Assembly (NCBI GenBank): GCA_009760855.2
Contig: WPIO01000001.1
Coordinates: 9,114,501-9,178,500 of the forward strand
Reading direction: 5' to 3'
Length of the DNA stretch: 64,000 nt
DNA from: Cristatella mucedo
Taxonomy: Eukaryota; Bryozoa; Phylactolaemata; Cristatellidae
Part shown: in pieces, positions 38,036 through 61,039 of the stretch
How positions within the stretch are numbered: position 1 is the stretch's first letter
Layout: the number at the start of each line of letters is the position of its first letter
Notes under the pieces: model-generated
Seen by the model: only the letters and a program-made list of their open reading frames with translations
Databases searched by the model: none
What the model was told of the DNA's origin: nothing
Made by a program: the position numbers and the translations under genes

Positions 38036-39977
38036 AGAGGTTTAGCTTTTTTTAGGTTACTGTTGAAGTGTCACTATTATCCCTATAAAATCTGCATGCT
38101 TTTCTTTTTCTTTTACCACTTTGATGGAATCCAGATGAAAAGTACAACTGCAGTGTATCAAAGGGCCAATAATCTCCAACAGCATGGATACGAAATGTAG
38201 CTGTACCGGTGATCGTGGTGCGACGTCGGTGAGAGCTGAATCGACGAACGCGAAAAACAAAGGCGCGAGTTATACCGGCTTCCCCCTACACAGTATTTTG
38301 CCTGCGACATACAAACGCGAAAATGCCTAGTGCAATACTGTAGTGTACGTTCTCCTCAGATGCGGTGTGGCACAATTGCGAAAACTGAACCATCGTCACG
38401 GTATGACAGCAGCAAAGCCTTTGAAGACTGCACAGCGGTGAGCTGCCACATAACTGAAGACGTACCGGTGTTGCCTTCGAAGACTCAGTGCCTCCCGCGG
38501 CATGGACTGGTGTGCTATCTTCCCCTGCACCACTGCTGCTCACGCTAGCAACCTGCAAAAGCATTGCGCAAGGCAGTGCACATCGCCGGTCAGCAATGCA
38601 CTGAGCGGCTTTCAAAGACCAGGTCTCAAGATGGTCTCACAGGATTGGTCTCATAGGCCAACACTGCGTATGACAAGACGATAAATGAATATGCCGAAGA
38701 GATTGTTTAGAAGTCTAGCTAGCGATAAGCTCAAAGCATCAGTGACCAGGGAACATCGGACTAGACACCAGCACATGGAATCTCATTTTACCTCCGTAAT
38801 TTGGAAGCTACGTAACCTCGGCTCCAGTCGTGATGGCGCCCACAATAGAAATGGTACGAGGCTCCATGACTTATGCAAGACCTAGCTGTCCAATGAGGTA
38901 ACTCTATCGTCCATCTATAGGATGGGGTGTTGGCTAATGCAGAGGCTGGGGTTAGAGTTGGAACAGATATTTACAGGTTTCCGGATAGACAGGCCATCAG
39001 GCTAAAACACTATAGCACGCAGTAGGATTGGAGATATAATCGTGTACGAATTAATCACGGCCTGAGCAGCCCTGTTAACTCGGGGTCTCGTCCTATCGCG
39101 AAAGAATGGCAGCTTCCTCTGCTCCTTCCATGCTCTCACTCTGCCTTTGTTTACATTGGAACATCCGGCCGGTTACCCGATAGGTTTGCAACACACATTC
39201 ATCTCCATCAGCACCTCAATTAAAGTGTATCCAATTCTAGTTCGTTGTTTTCCCATAGACCGGCTATCGATTCCCCTCGCACATACACATTGCCGCCTCG
39301 TGGGTGAAGGTTGGCTATATGCAGCATTCACAATCGAGCGAGAGAGCAGTCCGTTGGAAGTCGAGCAGCAGTAGCAGCAGTGAGAGAAGCTAAAACGAAC
39401 AGGCCCCTTCGAGATCGAATGAACGAATGGGGTCAGTCAGCATTGCTGTCCGAGAGCTTTGGCAGGCGAGTCATTCGGGGGGGGGCCAACTGGACAAATG
39501 TGTCAGCGATCAGCTGTCGCCTTAAGAGAACCGACGACAGCTGATCGCTGTCGTAGGATGGTCTTTAAGCGCATGAGATGGCTGCTGCTGCTCCTGAGCT
39601 GCAACAGAGCAAACAGGCTGTCACGATAGTGGCGTCGGTCAGGAGGCGAGCTGCAGGAGATTCAGGAGAGCAGAACATCTCAGCCAAGCCAGACGAGCTA
39701 CAGCATCAGCACGCCGCAAAAATGGCAGCCAAACAAACGAAGCACAGAGAAATACTTAATGTGTGAATGAATACGACGAGGGGATAGGCAGGACAATTAC
39801 TCTTACAGTGCTCACTGACACGATTCGCACTCATCCATTACCAATCGAAACAGATGTTGCCAGGCCAAGCGGTTTTGACAGCGAAATGCAACTTGTCTTA
39901 CAGCTATGCTTTCCTAGCCTTCTGCTTTGCATAAAACTACCTTTGCGTGATTGTGTGGCTAAAGGCAAATAAAAATA
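38036..39977. other. Intergenic, no gene recognised; contains a strong hairpin
   Basis: Unsupported frames occur at 38286-38615 (-) and 39578-39766 (+). The only firm structure is the inverted repeat at 39505-39549. Confidence 0.4.
39505..39549. repeat. Perfect 15-bp inverted repeat, 15-nt loop
   Basis: AGCGATCAGCTGTCG (39505-39519) and its exact complement CGACAGCTGATCGCT (39535-39549). Confidence 0.95.
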
Positions 39978-40110
39978 TAACAGATACGATCTCGGTCGCG
40001 AGGACGTGGGTTCGAATCCTGCAGTAGGCAATCCTTTATTGCCGCTGCATGCAGTGGTGATAGCCATGAAGGCTCATCTGTCGCCATACAAAAGAGGCTG
40101 TTGTCATTCA
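39978..40110 (+). mobile_element. tRNA-derived SINE (type 1)
   Basis: GTGGGTTCGAATCCTGCAG contains a perfect B-box (GGTTCGAATCC), followed by GCAATCCTTTATTGCC, GCAGTGGTGATAGCCATGAA and AAAAGAGGCTGTT, the body of the type 1 family. Confidence 0.75.
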
Positions 40111-40590
40111 GATAGTCCTGTAATTCTAGCATGGTCCTGAACTGCAAGGAGCCACATACATCTGGCCTGATGTATGCAGCATGCACAGATTGCTGCACAG
40201 CTACAGACAGGTAAAGCACGAGAAGGCCCACTCCGGGACAACGAGGCTATTCAAGCCTAGACTGGCTGATATTGGTTTCGCAAGACTGGCATCATTTGCT
40301 CAAATAGTGCTTTAGTCAAAAACGATTTATAATTACTTCAATGGTGCGAAAATCGTGGGAGCAGATCGAGTCAAGCACGAGCAGCAGGCATGGTAAAAAG
40401 TGCAGTAGTTAAAATGCTAACGAAGCAAAGCTGCTACACCAACCTCTCTCAATATCTGTACTGGCAGGCGCAGTAAAATCTGCTCTGCACGGCCAATCGG
40501 TCTGCCAACTCATTTCCACACAGGAAAAAGATTTTTCCCCTGGGTGCCAGTGCTACTCGGACTGGGGCACGTCGCAGGCAACTATGAACA

Positions 40591-51896
<11,306 letters not shown>

Positions 51897-52502
51897 CTGC
51901 GCACAGAAAAAAAAGCACACAATCAACGGGTCGTCAACGGCAGCTATTTCGCATGAGGATCAAACTTCAAAACTGCCAGCCGGCGTGAGTGTGCAAATGC
52001 GTTTTTCGTGCGTGCTGCATAACTCATGCCAGCAGCACTGGTGAAATATTGAACAAAGAAATTGTGCGGAGCACCTACAAAAACCCTACAGAAAAGAGCA
52101 CGAGGAGGAGGAGGAGAGCGTATTGCAGAACGAGCAGTGTGAAGGACACCGGTGCCACCCTCCCTCTTCCATCTGAATGCAAAGGCCCACTAGCTGACAC
52201 TCAAGAGACCCCCTCTCAGCCGTCAGCCTTTGCTCAGCGGTGCAATCGGCCAAGATGCCCGGGCCAGTCTCCTGTCAGCAGGCGCTCGGCCAGTGGCAGG
52301 CGTCACAACTTGGCAGCTGGAGACAGGCCACGGCCCATTTGTCTCTTAGCAAGTGTTGGGCAGGGTCAGCAAATTGCCGACAGAATGCAGCCTTGCCGGG
52401 CAGCGGAGAACCAGTGAATCAAGCCAGCTGCCCACTGCCGGTCCACTGGACTAACGGCATGATCCGAGTGAAAATACCACGGCCTCGCCAAACCATAGCT
52501 AC

Positions 52503-52580
52503 CAAGAAATGTGGACAGCAGCTGCCATTCTTTGGTGGCATAGGATGCAGTAGGGCCACTCCGCCATACGAAACCCTAGC
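52503..52580 (-). CDS. Candidate linking exon between the Ala/Ser-rich exons and DNTTIP1
   Basis: Acceptor CACCCTGGCCCAG; weak donor TTG|GTAGCT. It is 26 codons open in phase 0 to 0 (ARVSYGGVALLHPMPPKNG...), so it can join the exon ending at 52898 to the DNTTIP1 exon starting at 51896 without a stop. A second frame is also open (GFRMAEWPYCILCHQ) but terminates at TAG just past the donor. Which frame is used, or whether it is an exon at all, is not settled. Confidence 0.35.
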
Positions 52581-52637
52581 CTGGGCCAGGGTGTAGTCAG
52601 GAATAGGCACAGAGAATGGGCCAGGGCCTGACCTTAC

Positions 52638-52708
52638 CCAGAGTAGCCAATCGCGAGAAAGTAGATGGGCTCAGAGCTGAAAGTGACTGGCATAACCCTG
52701 AATCCACC
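52638..52708 (-). other. Exon-like segment with strong splice sites (possible alternative or poison exon)
   Basis: Bounded by a strong acceptor (TTGTCTCCCCCAG) and a strong donor (GG|GTAAGG), 71 nt, open in phase 0 (GGFRVMPVTFSSEPIYFL...). Its length is not a multiple of three. Joined to the next candidate exon it reaches a stop within about 27 codons, so inclusion would end the protein before DNTTIP1. It could also be the penultimate exon of a separate upstream gene. Confidence 0.4.
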
Positions 52709-52788
52709 CTGGGGGAGACAATGAACAACCACTATTTACATTGAGCTACGACCTAGCACCAGTGTCCCGACATCGGCCACCGTCACGC

Positions 52789-52800
52789 GAGCACACGCAC

Positions 52801-52838
<38 letters not shown>
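52789..52838 (+). repeat. (CA)n microsatellite
   Basis: CA run with scattered G, in the intron downstream of the exon ending at 52898. Confidence 0.9.
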
Positions 52839-52840
<2 letters not shown>

Positions 52841-52897
52841 CAGAACAGGCACATGTAGCATGCATGCATGCATGTTTCCTACTCCCTTCAATCCTAC

Positions 52898-53101
52898 CAA
52901 TGAAACCATGTTGGTGACAGCGGCAGACGTCACTGCAGCCGTCGTTGCGGAGTGCGGCAACACTAGTGCACCACCTCTGGCCACATGCGGTGATGGAACT
53001 CCTTGCTTGGTCGAAATTGCGGGTTTGCCGAACTGAGCAAAAGGCAGATCGAGGGCAGGTGAAGAACTTCGAGAAGCAGTGCCAGACATCGTGTTCTTGG
53101 C
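52898..53101 (-). CDS. Exon continuing the Ala/Ser-rich protein
   Basis: Acceptor CCTTTCCAG; donor TTG|GTAGGA. It is 68 codons, phase 0 to 0, compatible with the preceding exon. It encodes AKNTMSGTASRSSSPALDL, then GKPAISTKQGVPSPHVARGG and a Thr/Ala/Val-rich end. Composition continues the style of the large exon. No domain was recognised. Confidence 0.7.
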
Positions 53102-53480
53102 CTGGAAAGGAAGTCAGAGCAAGCTTTAACAGCAGCTAGCAGTAGCCACATACAACCTCTTGGGCACATAGCACTGCGATAGGAAGTGTAAGCTTCCACA
53201 TAGGCTGATAAGCTGAACCAAGGCGAAGCCACAGGCCTTTGGCAGGATCCCTTGAGACCTGTGGCACACCCTCCCTCCCTCCCTCCCTCCCCTACCCCCA
53301 AGAAACCACACTAGCTTGCAGCCTCCTAAACGATAGACCAACCCAGATAAGATCTGGCTTTTGCATGCTAAGCACCGCTCACGTAACTAACCCTTGGAAA
53401 ACTAACCCTTGTAATTATTACCATCATGGTTGGGCGCCCCTTCAAAATTACTGGCCAAGCCAACGAAGGCAGCTTCATAC

Positions 53481-55228
53481 CTCTTGCAGGGCATCGCCAC
53501 TTGATGGGGAGCTGTTCGGCCGTCCACTATGTAGTGCCAGCAGCGGAAGCACACCGCTGGCAGGGTTGCCAGTGGTGCGCTCCGCTTGTCTCCTGTCAAA
53601 TACAGGTCGGGCGGCCGACCCGACCGACACGACCACGGCAGCCGGCGCAGAAACAGGCCGCGCTAGGTTGGGCACACTCCCAGCGACCAGCGGATTGGTG
53701 GAAGCCATTCGCAAAAAGGACGCCGTCGTGTGAGCCGCAGGACCACTGCTGCTGCCACTGCTGCTGCTGTTGCCGCTGCTGCCGCCACCACTGCAGTTGC
53801 TAGTCGGGCGGAACACGCTTGCCCTTGACGAGTAGTCGACAGGTGCCACGCCGCCATTGGACAGGCGAGCTTCAGCCGGCCTCGGCAAGGCACCGGCAGC
53901 AGGCGCAGCCGCCGAGGTGGCCACGAGGCCCGACGGATGGGGGCGCACAATGACGCCGCCGGTGACCAGCGGTGACAACGGCCGATGCGAGCCCGACACT
54001 TCCAGCACGTGCTGCGCACCCAGCGAAGCTGCGGTAGTGGCGGCGTGTCCGGCCGACGGCCACAGGGGTCGCAATGGGCCGGGCACGACAGTGCTCTGAG
54101 GGCCGGCGCTCGCCGGCCGCTTGGCGCTGCGAGCAAACAGCACGGGGTCGGTGACGCCGAAGCCGCCGGGCGAGCCGCCTCCGCCGCGCCGGGCTGGCAT
54201 CAAGGTCGTCAAGGAGGCACCAGAGGCTTCGCCACGAACAAACGGGATTGCGCTGACCGCACCTACCGTGCCGACGGCGAAGCCAGAATCTCTCGCGAGC
54301 GCATGCGGCATTGTGGCTGCAGGCGCTCCTGCTGCCACCGCTGCGGCCGCCATCTTAAAAGTCGAGCCCGGCCGCAGTGGGTCGGTTCGCGACGACGCAG
54401 CAGGAGCAGCGCTGCCGTCGCCACGCTGCTGCAGGGACGGCGGCGCCGGGCTGGCAGCAGCGGTCGACACCACCGAGAGGCCGTACGCTGCGGCGGCTGC
54501 GGCAGGTGAGGGTGCTCGTCCGACAGCGGCAGCTGCCGCCGCAACGGCGGCAGGGCTGCCCGACCTGCTGCCGGCCGGACTAGCATGCGAGGCCGAAGCA
54601 GTAGAGGGGACGGCAGTGTGTGCAGCCACTGCCGTGGTCACGGGACTTCGCGCCCGCTCGAAAGCGGGCGCCTGCGTCCTTGCACTGCCCTGAGGCACAT
54701 GCAAAGCAGGAACGGCGGCGAGCATGGAAGCCTCGAACACGCCCTTGCCAGCGCCAGCAGCCGACTTGTTCGCGATCGTCGCAGGGTGCACGGCACTGGT
54801 GGCTGCGAGCCTGGATTGTGCTGCGGGCGCCGAGCCTTTCGTAAATCGAGTTGCAGCAGAGGAGAGCACAGTGCCTGCGGCAGGTAAAGGCGGAGCGGCG
54901 ACGCTGGCGTTCGGGTGCGGCTCCCTGCTGCCACTGCCGACTGGGCGTCTCAGGCTGTCGCCGTTGACAGAAACTCTGACTGTGTTGCCTGCCACGCCTT
55001 CAGGTACTGAATGCCTGGCTTTCTGAGCAGTGGCATCAGCGGTGCGTCCTGCGCCGCCGGCGTGCGCCAGGGGACCATCAGAGCTGGCTGTCAGGCGTGA
55101 TATCTTCGTCTTTTGGTCGCCGAGATGCGATGATGTGGCAACGCCGAACATGCCCGGCGGGATGTTTGCTATCATCGTTGCAGGATGGACAGCAGGCAGC
55201 TGAGCAGAGCCATACATGAGGTGTCCAC
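53481..55228 (-). CDS. Large Ala/Ser/Pro-rich exon, intrinsically disordered product
   Basis: One uninterrupted frame of 582 codons between acceptor TTTTCTAG (phase 1 in) and donor GAG|GTATGA (phase 0 out). Composition is dominated by Ala, Ser, Pro, Gly, Val and Thr, with a short Ser/Gly-rich run near the end; I see no enzymatic fold, membrane segment or zinc site. Two related segments occur: PAVHPATMIANIPPG near the start and SAVHPATIANKSAAG about 150 residues later. It is GC-rich, unlike flanking introns. The family is not recognised; the style fits a transcriptional co-regulator or scaffold linker (inference). The frame also runs upstream to an ATG at 55280, so a start there is possible instead of splicing. 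It lies directly upstream of, and phase-compatible with, DNTTIP1. Confidence 0.8.
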
Positions 55229-55982
55229 CTAGAAAACGGACCGCTTCATTGGGGCGAAGCGCCAATTGCATTGCCTCCACTCAAATTTAGCACTCTCATA
55301 CCGTATGTCTCAAACAGAGTACGATGAACTGCTTGATTTAAACGTGCCTTTCGTGAACAGGGAGAGTGCAGCAGAGAGCTCTGGCGCTGAATTGAGGGTA
55401 GACACAGTCCTTAGCAATGCAAAGCAGCCTAAAACCTTGTGGGCTGCATTCAGATGCTTGATAAACTAGCCGTCTGTCGATGTAATTAAGTTTGCATGAA
55501 TCATGCGGTTTCAGAGATTTCGGGCTTCACTAACGAGGGGCATCCCGACAGGTGCTATCTTTCCTCTTCTTAGTGCAACAATTTAAGTTTGGGGTCTTAC
55601 GACTATATAAATCCGGCTGATGGTTTGGCTATATTCACTTCGTGCAAGATGATTAAAAGATAAACAGGCTTCATCTAGCACTCGAAAACACTACTTTCCA
55701 TCGCTCAGTTCCTAAATCGCCTGTCTGATGCATGCAAGAAGTGGTCGAACGATCTCAGTGGTTCACCACAAACAAGTAGTTGACCTGTCATAAACACGGT
55801 AACCCTACACTATGCTGTCCTGGTGGTCAAGTGCTTACTGCTCCAGATTGGGACTAGGGAGACAGAGCTATAATGTAATCCTGCTGCTAGCCATACTTTG
55901 GCAATCGCTGTGCTGATTGCATGTGCCACAGACTGCACCATTGCTAGCCCTGTAAGGGCCAAAGAGTAAATAAATAAATAAA

Positions 55983-56180
55983 CAATTCATTTGTATAGCC
56001 CTGAGACAACTAAATCTCTATCCAGGCGTTTCACAAATGCCGAAGGGCTCGACCCCACGACCTCGGTCATCAAATGCAATCAACTTGCCCTTGGTCATCA
56101 AAGGCGAGAGTGTGATACTTAACCACCAAGGCCCAGTGTTCAAATCCTGCAGCATGCAATTCTTAATTGCCTTCAAGCTG
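55983..56180. mobile_element. SINE cluster: type 2 (-) followed by a type 1 fragment (+)
   Basis: 55983-56075 (-) has AATTCATTTGTATAGCC, AACTAAATCTCTATCCAGGC and GGGCTCGACCCCACGACCTC. 56110-56180 (+) has AGTGTTCAAATCCTGCAGCA (B-box-like) and ATTCTTAATTGCC. Confidence 0.6.
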
Positions 56181-56744
56181 TAAGCAGAGTAAGAGCAGCT
56201 AGAGATCTTCGGCAGCTGAAGTAGATGAGAGTGCTCTTTAATATTTTTTCACAAATTAAGCACATCACCTGCTCCATCAGACCTATGCATTCTGGTCCGA
56301 CCTCAGCTTCCCACGGCCAACAAATTCTGACACGGGTCAAGCAAAATAGAGAATGACATCACAATCTCACATCGTCCAGTGCACCTCAGTAAAGGCTTTT
56401 CATTCCAAGTATATGAGGCCCAGAGATGACTGCAGCCACTGGCACAGCCACCGATCCTGTCGTATGCTGCTTGAGCAGACCTACTATGCCTGCCTGGTAC
56501 TGCTCGCGTTTCCGGTTTTCAGCAAGTGCTTCCGGTGTGCAGCTCGTGCTTCCAGTGCACAAGCCCGTGCTTCCGGTTCCCAGCTTGCCTTTGGCCACGA
56601 CTGTCAGAGAGATCATGCCTACCGTTGAGCTGCATTGAATAGAGAGAACAGCTTAACTCAGATACTGAAACTTCAAGCCTTGCTAATAAATTGCAGTTTG
56701 CTTTTAGAGCTAACCACTCCACAGAGTCGGCATTGCTTCGGTGA

Positions 56745-58145
56745 ATAACGACCTACTTCGGAATGCAGACTTAGGTAGTCTCTCTGCTTGTTCTGCTCAA
56801 TCTATCGGCAGCTTTTGATACTATCGATCACCGGGTCCTTCTTGAGCGCCTCTCATCTCACATGGGCATCACTAGCACTGCACTGCAATGGTTCAGGTTC
56901 TATCTCAGTGGGAAACTTCAGAGTATTGATGTGAATGGACAAAGATCATCCGAGGTACCTCTGAAGTATGGGGTACCTCAGGGCTCCATACTTGATCTCA
57001 TTCTTTTCACGGTTGTACTCTCCCTCTTGCCGATGTGATTGCCATGCACAATCTAGGCTTTCATTTCTATGCGGATGACACTCAGTTGTACCTTTGCTTT
57101 GATCCCTCCTAGCCTTCGACCACGTCCAATTCTCTCAACTCCCTTGCTGTATGTATTGATGATTCATACATGGATGGCAGCAAACTTTATTAAATTGAAT
57201 GAAGGTAAAACTAACTTACTAATTGCATGCAACCGATTTAGAAATTGGAAAGTTTAATGCTCACAGTCGGTTCTGCCAGCATAAGTCCTGTTGTATCTAC
57301 ACGAAATCTAGGTGTCATGTTTTAAAGTGACCTTTCTTTAGACGATCACATCAGCTCTGCAGTCAAGTCTGCCTACTTTCAGCTACATAACATTGCCAAA
57401 GTTCGGGCTTGTTTAGACAGGGATACCACATCTAAATTGGGCCATGCATTAGTGACATCCCATCGAGACCTCTGTAACTAACTGCTCGCTGGTCTACCGA
57501 CCTGTCCAATCAGGCACGTACAGCTGGTGCAAAACTGCAGCAAAGGCTCGTCTGTCGTGAGCATAGCAGTTGCCACGTCTCATCACTTCTCGCCGACCTG
57601 CACTGGCTCCCAGTCAAGCAATGCATCGACTTCAAGGTTCTGTCACTCGCTTTTAGGTCCCGTCATGCTTTGGCTCCAGCCTACCAATCAGATCTACTCT
57701 CCTACAAGGCTAAGAAGCATTGCACCACCTGCTTTTCGGAATCTAATCGTTTACCTATACCTTGTACGAACCTGAAATGCTTTGGAGACCGTGACTTTAG
57801 TGCATATGCTTCCAAAGCTTGGAACTCACTTCCGACTTGTATCACACCCCATGAGTTGACCACATTAAAAAGAAACTAAATATGCACCTATTTATCAGAG
57901 CATTTAGTGGGCCCATATGATTTGTCCTTTAGGTGTTTATGTGTGCTGGCACTGCAAGCTGCCACTAACCATATTTGCATGCTGACCCTGTGCATGTGAC
58001 CCCTAACCATGTTATGCTTGCTGTCGTTGAGCATACTACCACTCACCATTCGATCGCGCTCCCTTTGCAGCAAATGTAAAGTGCCTAGAAAGAGATTGAG
58101 TTCTGTGAGGGCACTATATCAAATGTATTATTATTATTATTATTA
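56745..58145 (+). mobile_element. LINE (L2/CR1/Rex1-like), 5'-truncated within RT, full 3' tail
   Basis: RT remnants: [65 protein letters not shown]-like active-site segment (57055-57110), AANFIKLNEGKTN. C-terminal remnants and the FGDRDFSAYASKAWNSLPTC block follow, then the 3' UTR, hairpin (AAGTGCC...GGGCACT) and (ATT)n. The hairpin stem keeps pairing through changes in both arms. Frame breaks make it dead. Confidence 0.9.
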
Positions 58146-58164
58146 CTACTACTAGAAAAGAAAA

Positions 58165-58264
58165 GAGCGCTTGCCGAGCGCTTCCAAGGCTCACTTGCCT
58201 GTACTGCTGCTCTCTGCTGCAGAACAAGCGAGCAAGGCTCCAAGGAAGTGCTCGGCAAGCGCTT
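58165..58264. repeat. Long imperfect palindrome (about 100 bp)
   Basis: GCGCTTGCCGAGCGCTTCC on the left and GGAAGTGCTCGGCAAGCGC on the right are complementary at all but one of 19 positions; inner arms (AAGGCTC...) pair less well. Confidence 0.85.
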
Positions 58265-58904
58265 TCCTTCTCTCAATCCCATGCTGCCAAGTAGAACTCG
58301 TCCGGACTTTAAATTGGACGAACATAAGGTGAAAAACATGAAAGACTGACAATAGTGGCACACTATACATTCACCACTAGGCATGGTGAGGTCGGCCAAC
58401 AAAATTAGGCATGTCCTGCTCCTGATAAAACCCGGTGCCTACATTGGCTTTTTGGGGCCATGCCGGCTAAACTGCCCTAGCACGGAGTTGGGCTACAATC
58501 ACAGCTGTCGTGGAAGCCAAGAATCGATGGTGGCTACATCGTAGATGCAAGCCACGACTTGGAAACTGCACAGAGGTCCAACGGCCACCAAGCTAGCCCC
58601 TACCCCCTAGGTAAATTGCCAAGGTCTGCAGTTCATTAGAGCTCTGGATGATGAAATGCAGGGAAAGAACTGGAGACTATAACCCTGTTGATAAAGAGAG
58701 GATGCATGCATGGACAGCCGAGAGGCCGGCAGGTGCAATGCTCGCCCAACACACACACATGTACACGTACACACGTACACACAAACACAAACACACACAC
58801 ACACACACACACACACAGATGCATGGACGCACACGCAAGTGCAAACACACGTGCATGGCATGCATGTTCTCCAAAGAATTTGAGGTGGATTGGAGGCACA
58901 GCTT

Positions 58905-59255
58905 AAGCCATATTAGCAGTGGGTACGACATATAGTCGGATTGAGAAGTAGGTCGGATAGGTGAATGAGAACGAAGGAGCCTAAATTTGAGTGACGAAAC
59001 CTTGAGTCGATACGATGAATGATGGGGAGCCAGTGTAGGCCGGCAAGAAGTGGTGCAATCAAGCAACTGCAAAGCTCACGACAGACAAGTGAGGATGCAG
59101 AGGTAGGCACTCACTGTAAGCGCCTTATTCACAAGCCACTGGACAAATGAGTAGTGACTAACGAAAGTAGAGACGAATTGTGGCAAATGCATGGACCAAC
59201 TTGGATGTGGTACCTATGTCTGAGAAGGTCCGGATTTTCGCAATGCTACATAGCA
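58905..59255 (-). mobile_element. LINE C-terminal fragment, inverted, without 3' tail
   Basis: - strand remnants of CREL-type SAARLVCRE..., LAGLHWLPIIHRIDSR and the preceding ACTTTGTGACATCC-type segment; both ends are truncated. It ends at a CA-rich stretch. Confidence 0.65.
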
Positions 59256-59981
59256 CACACACAAACGCACGTGCATGAACGTTCATTTCGTGCGTGCACA
59301 AATGCACCTCACATGCACACAATCAGTGCAAGTGCTACAGCCAGGTAAAGACCACTTGTAAATGGATAGACCTGTCAGTACAGTAGCACTGAGCAGCATT
59401 ACTTCCACTCTCTTGCTGCGTATGTTAGTAGTAAGAATTTTGACTTTTAGTTTCTCACTTCTTACCGAATGTGATTGCACCGAGGCATCAGGCCGATTCA
59501 GACTGAGACTGAGGGGGGACTCCAAAACTAAAGGGACCCAAACAAGCACGTGACCGTGATGGGAGCCAGCTTTGAAACGTCAGCCACGAAACAGCTGTCA
59601 AGGATACAATCTAGTCCATTGGACGGCACCCACAAGCTAGTGAGAGCTGCACACAAACTCACTATGACAAAGTGAAAAGTGTACGCACTGCTGGCACTTG
59701 AAGATAAGCCTTTAACACTTCACCCAGGAGACAGATGTGATTGACGACAGTGGTGAAACATCGGCAAAACCCAGAGGCAATCGAGGCCACGATCTCGAGA
59801 GGAAGCAAGAGCACACGTACACATGTAGAGCTAGAGAGCTAGACAGAGAGACAGACAGAGGGAAGAAGGGAGAGGCCAAAAGGGGGAAAGAGAAAGGAGG
59901 AGAGATGAGGAAAGAGAAGCTAGAGAGATGCAGAGAGAGTCGGGGAGACAGATGAAGAAAAAGAGAGACAATTGCCCATAC

Positions 59982-60180
59982 TTGCAGACGGTCCGTAGCC
60001 AGAGTGAGCCGGTGGTGGTGAGCGAAGCAGTGCACCGACCAGCGACGCTGCGTTCGGCGGCTGCTGCTGCTGCTGCTGCTGCACAGCAGCTCCAATAGGG
60101 GCGGTAGGCTCGGAACGTTTATCCATAGTCCACGGCATAGCGGCAAGCTTCTCAGGCATGCCTCTTGAGCTGGTGGGCAT
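59982..60180 (-). CDS. Probable first coding exon with poly-Gln, joined to the Ala/Ser-rich exon
   Basis: Encodes MPTSSRGMPEKLAAMPW, then MDKRSEPTAPIGAAV, seven or eight Gln from CAG codons, and SLVGALLRSPPPAHSGYGPS. It ends at donor A|GTATGG (phase 1), which exactly completes with the GT at the start of the exon ending at 55228. Four in-frame ATGs (60180, 60159, 60138, 60126) could start it; the last has the best context (ACTATGG). A polypyrimidine run and CAG just upstream (CTGCTGTCAG) could instead be an acceptor, so a further 5' exon is possible. Function unknown. Confidence 0.6.
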
Positions 60181-61039
60181 GACCCTGACAGCAGAGAACG
60201 CGACACAAGACGACAGTGAGAGATGGCTAAGCTCGGGAATGCTGGCCCCGACGGGTAGTGAGCATAGGCTTGTATGCAGAAGTGTGGCAAACCAGCGACT
60301 CAGCAGCGCTTGCGTGACACAATCGTCGAAAAATAGCCACTGCTGCGCAGGACACAAGATGCTGACGCATTAAACGACAGCTTAAAAAAACACCAGTCAA
60401 ATGGTGACGATAGTTACCGAGTTTTAAGCCCAGCTCGCAAGTTGCTCGCACTTACCGACCCATGATGTGGGCTCGAATCAAGCAGCAGGCAGCGGTATAT
60501 TGCCCGCTGTAAAGCAGGCGATAGTTGTTAAGGCACTAAGGCTCTTCTGCTGCTTTAGATACGACCAGCTCATCTTTAATTGTTACAATGCTTCGCAAGC
60601 TAGGACCAATCACCTGTTGTAACTCTCTAAGCTTCCTCGAGTGTAGTTTGGCAGAGAGATGTGCACTAAGTGGCACAAAAATCCTTTCAGTATGGTTACT
60701 GCTGCTGTGGCTGTAAATTCGTTCGGTTAACAAGAACGTTTTTTTACGATGCCAGGCATACTGAAGTTATGTGGGACATGTGAAATACTTCTCGACAACT
60801 CAGCAACAAACGCACTTGTTTAAGGCGCGAGTGAATTTAGTGTGACGTCGACACCTCCACGAACCCTGTGTGACCTCCCTGGTCTGGATTGGCATAGAGG
60901 TCACAAGCTTCTGCCTTCTTCCGTCCCTCCTTCTTTCTGCAGCTTGACATTTACTGAAAACGCCGTCGGCTACTGACGTAGGGGAAACATTCATCTCAGC
61001 CATCTGTCGATCGATATTGCTGTGGTGGGGTTCTGTAGT
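60181..61039. other. Upstream of the poly-Gln exon, no gene recognised
   Basis: Apart from the type 1 SINE-like stretch nothing could be supported; a promoter for the poly-Gln exon may lie here or further up. Confidence 0.35.
60440..60556 (+). mobile_element. tRNA-derived SINE (type 1), diverged
   Basis: ATGTGGGCTCGAATCAAGCA (B-box-like), GCAGCGGTATATTGCCCGCT and GGCGATAGTTGTTAAGGCAC resemble the type 1 body. Confidence 0.45.

Larger units (their letters stand above)
55229..59981. other. Long intron between the poly-Gln exon and the Ala/Ser-rich exon
   Basis: Contains a type 2 SINE (55983-56100), a LINE (56745-58145), a palindrome (58165-58264), a CA tract (about 58750-58818) and a LINE fragment (58905-59255). 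No additional exon was supported. Confidence 0.55.

Noticed and set aside
39578-39766. Frame MAAAAPELQQSKQAV as a new gene
   Set aside because: No splice sites, conserved motif or following exon; the sequence is a GC-rich chance frame.
39978-40110. Possible tRNA gene because of a perfect B-box
   Set aside because: No cloverleaf could be folded; the flanks match the repeated SINE body seen elsewhere in the window.
52503-52586. Zinc-finger reading CILCHQ in the candidate linking exon
   Set aside because: Only one CxxC pair is present, the frame ends at once, and the alternative frame connects to DNTTIP1.
53985-55026. Several 60-190 codon + strand frames
   Set aside because: Shadows of the GC-rich Ala/Ser exon on the - strand, which has the consistent splice sites.
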